The notes below the pieces were generated by a model. It did not search any database, had not been told where the DNA came from, and saw only the letters and a list, made by a program, of their open reading frames with translations. A DNA stretch of 64,000 bases from Takifugu bimaculatus (taxonomy: Eukaryota > Chordata > Actinopteri > Tetraodontiformes > Tetraodontidae). The stretch covers positions 7,271,888-7,335,887 of the forward strand of contig CP034979.1 of assembly GCA_004026145.2 (NCBI GenBank). Direction: 5' to 3'. The position numbers were made by a program, and so were the translations under genes. Of the stretch, positions 54,284 through 64,000 are shown piece after piece. Every line of letters begins with the position of its first letter. Position 1 is the first letter of the stretch.

Positions 54284-57200
54284 CCAGTCACAACAGCACA
54301 TAACACGCTGTGTGTTGTGTGTCTTTCCATAGCGCCACCCACAGCCTTGTGGGCTCTTTGCAAGAGCTTTAACCACTACAAAGGCGATATATACCCACAC
54401 GCACGTGCACACACCCTCACAGAAGTGCTGAGCGGGACAGCAAGCAGTCATTTCTGAATTTAACAAGATCTTCTGGGAGATGTAGCACAAGTGTTTGTTT
54501 ACAGTCATGTTTGTTTGGATGATCACAAGAGAAGAACTGTGACTTTTGATGTCTTCTAATGAAGCGTGAGAAGGAACGATGGGGGGCGCTTACAGTAGGG
54601 AGCTTCAGAAACAGGGCAGCCAGCGCAGCACAGCATTCAAACTGGCTGCTGCTGGTGTTGAGCTCCTGTAGCAGCAGATGTTTGCTGGTTTCTGCTCTGG
54701 GAGACGGCGAGAGGTTAATCTGCCACCAACCCTCCATCCATGATTTCATCTTATTTTCCTATTTCATCTCTCCACCTCAGCCTCTCTCCTCTCCATGTGC
54801 ATCGGAGGCCAAGAGGTTTTCTTTTTTGTGGATAATGACCCAGCATGCTTTGCTGGCCCAACACCAGGACTGTCATCAGCTTCTTTTGTTCCACTTCCTG
54901 TGTTTCTTTTGTTTTTCCTTTTATGAATAGTTTTTGTCATTTCCTCCCCCAACTGCCCCATGGTTTGGTGAAGAGAAGAGCTGTAACTCCCAGTGGGGGG
55001 TCTCTCTTAAGAACAGCCCACTGGCTGGGATGAAGAGTTTGGTTTGGAGGGGTTGGATTTTGGTGGAGCCGTCTGGCCTTCTCTTCACAGTTTGGACATG
55101 ATATTTGTGTCCTGTATGTGTCCACTTCTGGTCTCTGCCCTTCTACTGTCCTCCCACTCATCACGCAGATGTCCTCGCTGTGGCTCGGAAGCAGATGTCC
55201 AGGTAGTACCAACATCCAGGAGGGGGACCTATTGGGGGCCTGGTTCAGAGACTCCAGCAGACTGAGCAGAGCTGATCTTTGAAGCTGTGATGGACAAAAG
55301 AAGCGTCTTTTCTTTCGAGGACACAACAGATGTGTTCTCCTCTCCCTCAACAATTCTTTATATTCGGTTTCTTCCACCAGTTCTGGATCAGCTGCCCTTC
55401 ATGATGATGTCACATCCTCTGATCCCTGCCAGTCTGGCGCCAGCCTCCGTGTCCATGACTATGAGCCAGATAAACCGCCTGAGCACGCTGGCCAGCATGG
55501 CTAACGCCGCACATCTCCACGCCAAGCCCCTCAGCAGGGCTCCTCCCACCTCCGTCATTAAGGTGAACTCAAAGGCCCATCAGCCTTGGTAGTCTGACCA
55601 GTGACCAGTTTAACAGGGAGTGGATTACTGGTCAGACTGGTGCAGCAGCTGACAACTTCATCCATACCATGGAAATAATGCTCAGACAGACAGACAGAGA
55701 GATAGAGAGACAGAGAGATAGAGAGATAGAGAGATAGAGAGATAGAGAGATAGATAACCTTTTGTGGGACCTTGTTTTGTAGGAGCGAGTGCGCGACAGT
55801 CCGTCCCCCACCCCTTCACTGGAGGACGCTCACATGTCCTCAAACCACAGCAGCAGTGTGTCCAGTTCACCGTCTCACACAGAACCAACAGCAGAAAACA
55901 CACGTATGTGCTTCAGCTGTCTGATCTACAGCCAAGAGAACTCATCAAGAACATTATATTGATACAACCTGTCCCTGCAGCCACACAGGACAGCAGCGTG
56001 TCATCAGGTCATGGTGCCATGGGACATTCTCCTGCTGTGGTCCAAGCAGCCAGAGAGTCCAGTAGTCCAGTGGAACACTGCAGAGACAACAAGAAGACCC
56101 ACAACAACAGAGGTGAGGTACATTCTTATGTCTGTATCTATGGAATTATAAACCTTTATTTGCTATTTCATGCTTGATTCTGTCAGATGTGCTCTTTTTA
56201 TGGACTAATTCTAGTTTGAAGTTTGTCTTAAAGTGTTGTCAGTGGAAACATCGTCTGACCTGCGTGAAGACGCATTTTAAGGGGATCTCAGTAACGGGTG
56301 GATAACCATTCGGTGTTGCCTCTTCTCTGGTTCATCGCTGCTCTTGCTTCCTGGCTTCCTACTGAGAGCAGAAGACAAATAATTCTGTGAAACAGGATCC
56401 ATTAGAGCAGGAAGCGGTGTTACATTAGCGCGCCATTTGTGGGTCTGTGGCCTAATGAGCCAGGCGGCCTCCCGCGCTCTCAGCTGGACCTTATCTGCAT
56501 AACGGCTGCCTCTCTGTCGTTAGGAGCTGCGTTGCCACAGTGCTGCCACGTCAGTTGTTTGGTTCTCTCTGTCAGGGAAGTTTGCATTAGCTTAATGAGG
56601 ACTGCTCAAGGACAAACAGTCAGCAGAAAACCACAGTGAATTGTCTGTGGGAGCGCATGCCTGTGTTCTAGTACTGAATCCCATTATTCCGTAATCCAAT
56701 GGAAACATCACAAAGACCTCCCAGCTCTGGTTTCAGACCTGTCAGGGTTCTGTCAACATATTGACAAAGCAATAAAGGCAGCAGCCACCTGAGGACATCA
56801 CCTGAGTGATTGAGGTGTATGCTAATGAGTCACGTGCACGTTTGCTCCATTTTAGGCTTTTATGTTTGACCTACACAGGATGGATATTATAATGAGCTGA
56901 AAAAGGTACAGAGCAGGGCTGACAACCTACTGTATGTAAGTGTGTACGTGCATCTGTGCGCGCGCGTGTGTCTGCATTGGTTTCGGCTGTGTGTGCTGTT
57001 TCAGTGGTCTTTGAACAACATATCCAAGCAGCAGAGATCAGAGGCCATCCCTGACACCTCACTCCCTTTAACCATACATCAGCAGAATTTTATCCCCCCG
57101 CCTCCCTCTCTCTCCCTCTCTTTCTCCCTTTCTCCTGTCCTCTCTCCTCCATCGCTTCCTCGTCCACTCATGGAGAGTCTTCCCAGGCTGTAGTTCATCA

Positions 57201-60200
57201 GGGAGGACAGAGAGAGATGAAGTTGTGCAGAAAAGAGAAACCCAGACAGTGACCTTGGTTAGAGGGATGGCTAAATGATCAAACAAGCTGGCAGCTGTAT
57301 GCATGCGCTCATGTGTATGTATATGTGTGTGTGTGTTGCGGTGGGGGTAAAGTAGGCGGAAAACAGTAACTCAATAAAGGATCAGTCACATCCAAGGAGC
57401 CTGGGTAGCCTACACTGCTGACTGTGCACTTCATCTGTATGTGTGTGTGTTCGTGTGTGTATGTGTCTGCCACGAGAGTGTAGTTGGATGCCCTCTGCTG
57501 AGTTTGCCAGCACCTGCTAATTACCTTTCTCTACAGAGCAATGCTTTTAGCAAGAAAGTGGGAGAAAAAAAAGATTGAGAGAGAGAGAGAGTGTGTGTGT
57601 TTGGTTGCTTCTCATCTGTGGAACACCTTGAATATGACAGTTGCTAGGAGGACATGCGACAGTCATGGTTTTGGATGAGTAACTGCTGTGGTCAGTTAAG
57701 TGGAGAAAACGGCATCATTTGTCACAGACTGAGAAATGTGTCAGGTGTCACGTGCATGCTTGTGCTCCAGCAGGCACGCGGCTCCCAGGACGTCTCCGTC
57801 TTTGGTGTCTCAGAGGATGGTCCACACACAGAGAGCAAGTGAGCGAGCAAAGGAAGGAAGCAGCTAATGTTTATGTCCCCCACAATCAGGAACACGGCCT
57901 CAGACAGATGGTTGTCCATAATGCAGCTTTTTTGCTGCTCTTTATAGGAGGAGTCCAGCTGTGATGCCTTACCAACAGGCAGAACGCTATCAAGCACATT
58001 TCCACAGCCAGACTTATGTCTTTGTTTACATGCACACAGTAATTATTGCAAACAGCCATTTAATGCTTGGATTTATTTCTGTACAAGTAATTAAATCTGT
58101 TAGTAACGTGTAAATGATTAGTTTGATCAGTGGCCGTGGCCTGTTTGCAGGATTACATCAACGTGTCCAGCTGTCAGTGGATTTCTGTGGTGGAGAGAGT
58201 AAGGGTAAGCTCTCATATATTCATATTTATACCTCAGCTCAGTGCATTGTGCTGAGCACCCTTTAAAATCCAAGCTTCTATTGTACAACTGATTTACCTG
58301 CAGACCTGCGGCGCTTCCTTAGCTCATGGAAATGTCTCTGTGTGCCCTGCAGACGCTTCTGTCACCACTCAGAGCAGCAGGGAGAGCTGTGACGGACAGG
58401 CTTACCAGAAACCCCCATCAGTCAGGGAGAACTGTGAGCGGCTGTCTTTCCCTGTGGGCCAGAAGCTCACAGCAGCTCTCCACCATGCCCCCTTCATCTT
58501 TCCTGAAGGCTTGTCCTCCATAGAGACCTTGCTCACCAACATCCAGGTGAGGCTCTACCAACTTTATCATTATGACCCTCCAGCTGGAACCGGGAGGGAA
58601 ACCAGCAACTCTTTGGGATTTCCTGAAATAGTTGAGTAGAAGGCATTGGGGGCGTGTGCTGACCTGCTTCTCAGGTTTTGAATGCTTTTGTGCAGAGTCA
58701 CCATGAAAGGAACAGCAGCCTCTTTATTCTCCTCTGGCTCTGCCTCATCTGTTCCTGGGAGAAATCAAAAAATTCTTCAACTGCGAGACTGAACTCTTGT
58801 TTGGTTTTTACATGATACAGAAATGAACCATCACGTGTTTTAGCTAGATATCAGATCTCTGTAGTTGGGATTCAGCCTGTGACCCGTTGATGTGTGTCTC
58901 TCTGTCTCCAAGCAGGGTCTGTTGAGGGTTGCTATAGAGAATGCACGGGTGCAAGAGAAGCAGGACCAGCTGGAGAGGACGGAGCTAAAGATGGAGCTGG
59001 TCCGAGAGAGGGAGCTGAGAGAAACGCTGGAGAGGCAGCTGAGCGTGGAGCAGAAAAACCGAGGTAGAGCTTCTGCTACAGATGTTGCTCCACAGATGTT
59101 TCAGCAGCAGCTGCTGACTGGACCGAAGCAGGACCGTAAAACTACCAAGAAACGATCCTCTCAAGCTCCACCAACAGCCTAAAACAGTTGCTTCCTTTTG
59201 GATTTACTTGGGACAATGTTTCCATTTCATCATAGATTATAATTTAGGTTTTTATATACTGTTAATAAGATATTATGAAATACAATATACATATAATATA
59301 TATATAGTATACTATATAACAGATAAATCTAGCATAACTGACCCAGTATAAACAATAAGTACAAGTTTATGCACATTATTTAAATGACAATGATCAGTGA
59401 TTCAATGATCAGGATTTTAATGATATTGAAATAATAATATTGATGATAGTGTTGTACCTTTATGCTGGTATTAAAATCTTTACTTTATTTTGTATTTCAT
59501 AGATAAGTCTCTTAAATGCTTTGAAATGATAAAGCTTCTTTGTGTCACTTGGATGATTCAGTTCTGATCCAGAAGCGGCTGAAGAAAGAAAAGAGAAATA
59601 AGAGGAGATTACAGGAGGCTTTGGAGGAGGAGGTGAAACTCCGCGACCAGGCTGAACACACACTTCTGCACACTGCTACGACACACACAGGTACACACAC
59701 AGAAAACAATGTTTTAGAACCCTAAGCTGTTCATTTGCCCTAAACTAACAATCTGCTGGATTAATAACCAAACAACAGGCCATCAGTCGTCAGCAGGCCT
59801 ACACACAGACGTGACCTTAGACCTGGATGTGAGTGGCCACGATGACATCAGCGTGGACACCAAGGCACCAGGAAAAGGTTCGGATCCCCAAACCTGCTCT
59901 CTCAGTATGTAAACATGAGAACACTCCCAGAGTTTTATTGTCGAACCTTCAGAAGAGAGAAGTTTCTGCTTTCAGAAGGACGACTGGCATCCAAAGATCT
60001 TATTAAAGTTTGGAGCCTTTTCCCTCCAGTTACAGACACGACTGGTTCTGTTCACATGTTTGTAGCTTGTGCAGCATACTTAGTTTGTTCCTCTGGTCCA
60101 CTAATCTTAGTCAAATTTCCTTCTCTCTTCTTGTCTCACCTTTGATCGTGGAGAAAGCTCCCGAGAAACAGCAGAAGCTAATGAAGGGTGACAGCGTCAC

Positions 60201-60663
60201 CATGGTGATAGCTTTAATTGAGACACATATTTAAAATATTTATTCTTGCTGACGTTACTGTCCATACAGCAGGAGATTAGCGAGTGCGAGGTGGCGAGGT
60301 GCTCCGGCCCAGTGCCGTGCCAGGACCACCGGAGCAGACAGCCACGCTTGTTCTGGGCCGCTTTTAATTGAATGTCAGTGAAGCACGAAGAGAGCTGGCC
60401 ACTAATTAACGTCTGCCTTAATTGTCCTCGTGACGAGTTTGTTTGGACATTATTTGCATAATTAACAGCCAGTAATAAATCATTTAAAAGGGGATTGTCT
60501 GTCAGACAGCAGGGCAGGGTGCATTTCCTCTGAGCCAGGAAGTTTTAGCTCCAAAAACAGTGATCAGAAAAATCCTCCTGTAATAATCAAGTTTGTTTGG
60601 GCTCCTGTTGGTGTGACCTTATCAAACACACTGATGACACACTCTGTGTGTGTGTGTGTGTGT

Positions 60664-60712
<49 letters not shown>

Positions 60713-60760
60713 TCAGTCTCAGAAGGCAGAGTGTTCCTACAGGCTGCTGGGATGTACTGA
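46763..60760 (+). CDS. dach1: Dachshund family transcriptional corepressor (DACH1 type), compact gene
   Basis: Nuclear corepressor of the Ski/Sno/Dac family working with SIX and EYA proteins. Eleven exons: 46763-47346, 51841-51950, 53873-53980, 55381-55562, 55783-55903, 55981-56112, 58353-58546, 58916-59063, 59562-59690, 59779-59877 and 60717-60760. The length is about 616 residues with an intact frame. The N-terminus is Ala/Pro/Ser-rich. The DNA-binding Dachbox-N covers about residues 95-195 (RLVEVKGAKLASFTV, ELICLPQAFDVFLKHLVGGL, TVYTKLKRLDITPVVCN, GLGAIAPGVNRCKLISRQDF), followed by the basic SRPGRPPKR. DQLPFMMMSHPLIPASL follows in the middle. The C-terminal coiled coil (Dachbox-C) has LSSIETLLTNIQGLLRVAIE and LIQKRLKKEKRNKRRLQEAL. 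It ends EGRVFLQAAGMY, the DACH1-like rather than DACH2-like tail. The gene spans only 14 kb. Reading through the exon 10 donor gives an alternative stop at 59912. The paralogue (dacha/b/c/d) was not decided. Confidence 0.93.
48262..48372 (+). repeat. (TGCC)n tetranucleotide microsatellite
   Basis: About 21 near-perfect copies of TGCC followed by diverged TGCT/TGTC copies. Open on both strands (CLPA and GRQA repeats) without coding meaning. Confidence 0.95.
48765..48842 (+). repeat. (TC)n(TG)n compound microsatellite
   Basis: About 15 TC units followed directly by about 24 TG units. Confidence 0.95.
49201..49273 (+). repeat. (CA)n microsatellite
   Basis: About 36 uninterrupted AC/CA units. 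Confidence 0.95.
50900..51095. promoter_or_regulatory. Candidate conserved non-coding element in dach1 intron 1
   Basis: Repeat-free island inside a microsatellite-rich intron. It has a perfect octamer ATGCAAAT at 50995-51002, GTAATTGATGAATTA upstream of it, and CTTTGTTTAT, GGCTTTAATGA and TTCTAATTAAA downstream, i.e. POU, Sox/Fox and homeodomain type sites. Inference from composition only. Confidence 0.4.
52150..52960. promoter_or_regulatory. Candidate conserved non-coding element(s) in dach1 intron 2
   Basis: About 800 bp, AT-rich and free of simple repeats, with TTTAATTAGCATTTGC, CTAATCTGCTCATTA and many ATTA cores. An open frame at 52677-53003 (KITYYNIATIQQEWKDY) crosses it, but no splice sites or family resemblance support coding. 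Confidence 0.35.
54213..54282 (+). repeat. (CA)n microsatellite in dach1 intron 3
   Basis: About 35 CA units without interruption. Confidence 0.95.
55681..55757 (+). repeat. (GATA/GACA/GAGA) repeat directly before dach1 exon 5
   Basis: Tandem CAGA, GAGA and GATA units ending about 25 bp upstream of the exon 5 start at 55783, leaving only a short pyrimidine tract (CCTTGTTTTGTAG). Confidence 0.9.
56390..56570. promoter_or_regulatory. Candidate conserved non-coding element in dach1 intron 6
   Basis: Repeat-free, of mixed composition, with CCTAATGAG, TTATCTGCATAAC (GATA and POU-like) and TGCCACGTCA (CRE/E-box-like). No coding signal. Inference from composition only. Confidence 0.3.
58020..58160. 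promoter_or_regulatory. Candidate conserved non-coding element in dach1 intron 6, 3' part
   Basis: Dense homeodomain cores: AGTAATTATTGCAAAC, CATTTAATGC, AAGTAATTAAATC and AAATGATTAG, without simple repeats or coding signal. Confidence 0.35.
60245..60500. promoter_or_regulatory. Candidate conserved non-coding element in the last dach1 intron
   Basis: Repeat-free block with TTTTAATTGAATG, ACTAATTAACG (TAATTA at 60403-60408), a POU octamer ATTTGCAT at 60452-60459 overlapping TAATTA at 60459-60464, and CAGTAATAAATC. The strongest enhancer-like composition in the window. Confidence 0.45.
60645..60710 (+). repeat. (TG)n microsatellite forming the pyrimidine tract of the last dach1 intron
   Basis: About 32 TG units with one TATG interruption, ending 6 bp before the last exon (TCTCAG at 60711-60716). 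The tract contains no AG. Confidence 0.95.
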
Positions 60761-60990
60761 AGACAAAGGATGAAGACAGATTCCTCACATCCACCTCGTC
60801 TGAAGCGATCTTTGGACTTGTCACTGAATCTTAGCTCGTCTTTATTCTGCTGATGTCTTTATCTGAGTTTCCTCTCAATCGACCAGTCATCAGCTCTGAT
60901 TCCTGGAAGAAAATGTTTCTTTTTCTTTTTTGTTTTTCCAGACATTCATGTGACTTGTAGCAGAGCTGTATACATATATATGGTGATGGT

Positions 60991-61032
<42 letters not shown>

Positions 61033-61921
61033 CAAAACTAAGATATTGGCATGTTGTACAGTCAGTAAATGACCCGTATTGTGGATGTTCTGTAGTAGTT
61101 TCCTAGTTTGACCGTACAAACATTGCAAATTCTTTTTATTCATTTGTGTCTGTGATTCATTGCAAACCAATGGATGATGATTATTATTATTTAATCCTAT
61201 AATCATTTAATCAGGTCATTTAATCCAGATTAGTCTGACCACAGACTAACATAAAAGGTGAAAATGAAGTGACTGAAGTGACAGAGTTGGACAGGTGGAG
61301 CAGTTAATCAAAGGTTCATCTAGTTAAAGTAGAATAAAGAGTGAATGAGAAAGGTAAAAGGTTCACTAGAGTCATGAAACTGAAACATTTGAAAAGCTCA
61401 AAAGTTAAAGAATCCAACCTGATTCCACCTGAAAGTGAAATCTGCAGATTTATTCTCCAGAAAGGCAAAACAACAACAAAAAATGTCTTAAAGGAACATC
61501 AACGTTCAGCTGTCAACCTGGAAAAGTGAAACCACAGGAGACCTTCTGGTGATTCTTCTCACAAACTTTCTTTTATTGTCTTGGGTAAGGGTTAGCCGGT
61601 TTGGGTCAGGGTCAGGATTAGAGTTAGCCTGTTAGGGTTCAGGTTAGCCTGTTTGATATATATTTTGTAGGAAGATCAGCAGCACAAAAACATTTGAGAG
61701 AAATTAGTTGCTTGAACACAAATGAGCTGATGAGTGTTGGCCATCTTTAATGAACACGAGAGTCAGCTTTTCTGATGACCACCTCAGATGCAGACACACG
61801 GACACAGACACACACAAACACACACACACACACATCCCTCCCTCACTGTGGTATTGTCCTGCCGAGAGATGTGTAATGGAAAAGATAAATGGGGGATAGA
61901 GCTGAGGTGACAGGATTGAGC

Positions 61922-61967
<46 letters not shown>

Positions 61968-63255
61968 TTCACAGCAGACCAGCAAACCATCTGCCCATGT
62001 CCTCTTAATGAACAAAGCAAACAGCAGGAGTCAAGGCTGTCTCTAAATCTGTAGTCTTTTATTGATAAACAGACAGACAGACACACACACACACAGATAC
62101 ATCCACAGTGTTCAATCTGATTATCTTTGATTGAGAACAGGGGCAGGGGAACCCTTTTCGGCCTCACTCCCACATCGGTGACAGAGAAGGTCTGAAACAC
62201 AATTAGCAAGCTGTTCCTGAGCTCTGCTTTGTAGTCACATCCAACCACAAGCAGCCAAATAGACTGAATTGGTGGGAACTAACCAATGGGAACTAACACG
62301 CCATTGCATCTGTGGATGATGGGAAATGCAACACGATTAGACAGATGTTGCCACATCTTATCAGATGGACTCTCAGTTCTGGGCAAGCTCAACAGCACAG
62401 GAAGATACATACACACACACACACATGCACGCACACACACAGAAATGCGCGGCTGGATGGATCCATGTGGAGATTTGGTCTGTGTGTGATATGATCCTAA
62501 AAGCATGAGACCAAAACCACATGAAAACATGATTCATCTGGACATCGTTCAGCCACTGTCAAGCTCAAGGATAATTCATTCTTAACAAAACTTCACAAGG
62601 CAGTGTTTAAGCCATAGGGACTGTCACAAATATACACAACCTCTGGAAAATGGTTCATACGCTGCTCACATCATTCAAGGAAATAAAGCCTCAGTTCTAT
62701 AAAGGTCCGGCAGAGAGTATGGATGGACTGGATGACTGTGACCTGGATGAATGGAACCTACATGGATGCTTTGAGCAAAACTTTTTTTATAACAGTATTC
62801 GTGCAAAGTGTAAGGAACAGACACAGAATGGTTTTATGTGTAAGACACAACAACAATTAAAATAATAGCTAGAAGAAGAGGAAGACTAGCGCTAGTGCTG
62901 AGGTCAATAACATGTTCAATTTTAAAAAATCTATATATATCCAAGGCTTTTCTACCATTAGATTTGATTTAGAGGCATTTAGAGGCAAAAGTAAAAAAAA
63001 AAAAAAGCCATTAGGAAGAATAATTGATCATTATTATTCATTTGGCGGCGCCACAGCGCCTCCACCAGGATATTTTCGATATTGTCACACAACTCGGCGA
63101 AACGTCCTTTTTGGCTTTTGCGGCTTCTGTAGCGTTTCCCGTTCCCTTCGTTCTCTACCACTCACAGCGTGGCTACTCTTCTACCCTAAGTATTAATTCT
63201 GTACCCATTTGACTCACAGTCTTCTTCTGGACCCTGTCTCATCTCTGTGGATGTC
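60761..63255 (+). other. dach1 3' UTR and intergenic DNA up to ubac2
   Basis: A dach1 poly(A) signal AATAAA is at 61333-61338. (TTA)n at 60993-61031, telomere-like TTAGGG/GGTCAG units at 61580-61655, (TG)n at 61924-61966 and CA mixtures at 61805-61834, 62080-62096 and 62410-62442. The short open frame at 62650-62865 has no recognisable product. The ubac2 promoter lies at its right end, which is GC-rich near 63045-63140 with no TATA box. Confidence 0.5.
61333..61338 (+). terminator. Candidate dach1 poly(A) signal
   Basis: AATAAA about 570 bp past the last-exon stop codon. Confidence 0.45.
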
Positions 63256-63774
63256 ATGTTTACCTCCACGGGCTCTCGTGGCCTGTGTAAGTATTTATCT
63301 CCCGTCTTATTTTCATCGGCTAGCTTAGCTATCTGGAGTTAGCTTCCCGCTGTCAGTCGACAAATTCAGTCAACTACTGTCGTTTTTAGCTGCACTAGTT
63401 AATAAGCCAAAGAGCACCTTTGTTGCTGTTATATACTTATCGAAGATAGCGGTGTGTCAGAGTTCATTACAAATCTGTCTTGTTCAAATGAGACTTTAAG
63501 CTCACCAAGTACTGTTGATATAATAGTAAAGATCCTGGTTTTGGTTAAAATTATTCCCCAATTTAACCGGTTCTCCCACTTCTGCAGACCTTTGAAGAAA
63601 GCCAGAGTAATTTGGTTGTGAAGTATGTTGTTGTGTGTTTAATGGCCAGACAAGGCTCCTCTGTCCAAAGGCCTTCTGTTGCTTCTGAACGGGCTGACGG
63701 TCATCTTCGCCCTCCTGCCACAGCACCAAAATGTGTTCACGTACAACCTGCAGGCTGTTCGGCAGCAACACCAG
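63256..63774 (+). CDS. ubac2: UBAC2, ubiquitin-associated domain-containing protein 2 (first two coding exons; gene continues past the window)
   Basis: Rhomboid-like pseudoprotease of the ER membrane with a C-terminal UBA domain, acting in ER-associated degradation and lipid-droplet protein control. Exon 1 is 63256-63286 and exon 2 is 63650-63774; they join in phase to give 52 residues. The start is MFTSTGSRGLYKAPLSKGLL, followed by the first membrane segment (LLLLNGLTVIFALL) and then FTYNLQAVRQQHQ. Exon 2 ends at a GTATGA donor; 63775-64000 is intron. The N-terminal motif and exon split match the remembered family. Human UBAC2 is also on chromosome 13 (13q32). Confidence 0.88.
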
Positions 63775-64000
63775 GTATGATCCATCTAGGGGGTCTAAAG
63801 CTGGTATATGCAGCTCTACTGATGCCCTCTTCTCACAAACGTAAAGGTAGTGATGCAAACACAGTGTAACCCGACAATGAAAATCACCTGACTATCTGAT
63901 GAGTGGAGTTATCCATTATTCAAGCAATCATGTGATGACACAATGTGATACGATTTATCAGACAGTTGTTATCTGACAAGGAGAAATTGGGAGGAAATGC

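Noticed and set aside
62650..62865. 71-codon open frame (FYKGPAESMDGLDDCDLDEW)
   Set aside because: Short, isolated and unrecognised, with no supporting signals; left as intergenic.

Overview
The window is vertebrate nuclear DNA, almost certainly from a ray-finned (teleost) fish. The genes are split by many short GT-AG introns, the proteins are vertebrate orthologues, introns are small (DIS3 has 21 coding exons in 5.3 kb), and dinucleotide and tetranucleotide microsatellites are abundant. I cannot name the species. I see no bacterial, phage, plasmid or CRISPR features.

Layout. (a) 1-1770, minus: 5' part of cog2. (b) 2702-8620, plus: pgbd5, a domesticated piggyBac transposase gene, head-to-head with cog2. 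(c) about 8.6-14.4 kb: pgbd5 3' UTR, then gene-poor DNA with one dispersed-repeat copy and telomere-like repeats; a related repeat copy lies in pgbd5 intron 4. (d) 15936-20526, minus: a klf5-type Kruppel-like factor. (e) 21727-30979, minus: pibf1 (18 coding exons). (f) 31824-37101, plus: dis3, head-to-head with pibf1. (g) 37812-40415, minus: bora. (h) 41030-41557, plus: mzt1, head-to-head with bora. (i) 42178-42760, minus: three in-frame exon-like blocks that I could not identify. (j) 43.6-44.7 kb: AT-rich, homeodomain-site-rich DNA that looks like conserved non-coding sequence. (k) 46763-60760, plus: a compact dach1-type gene (11 coding exons). (l) 63256-64000, plus: first two coding exons of ubac2, cut by the window edge.

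The genes klf5-pibf1-dis3-bora-mzt1-dach1 have the same order and relative orientations as I recall for human 13q21-q22, read in reverse. The cog2-pgbd5 pair corresponds to human 1q42, so a chromosome-fusion or rearrangement boundary relative to human lies between pgbd5 and klf5. Several of these genes act in cell division: BORA (Aurora A/PLK1 activation), MZT1 (gamma-tubulin complex) and PIBF1 (centriolar satellite). DIS3 is an exosome nuclease. KLF5 and DACH1 are transcription factors.

The most notable observations are: four separate single-base insertions that break the frames of klf5, pibf1 (twice) and dis3; a dach1 last exon whose 3' splice site directly follows a long (TG)n tract; a bora/mzt1 promoter with two CCAAT boxes 32 bp apart plus a CHR-like site; a GC-AG intron in bora; and the unidentified three-exon block. 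I found no clear evidence of a wholly new biological system.
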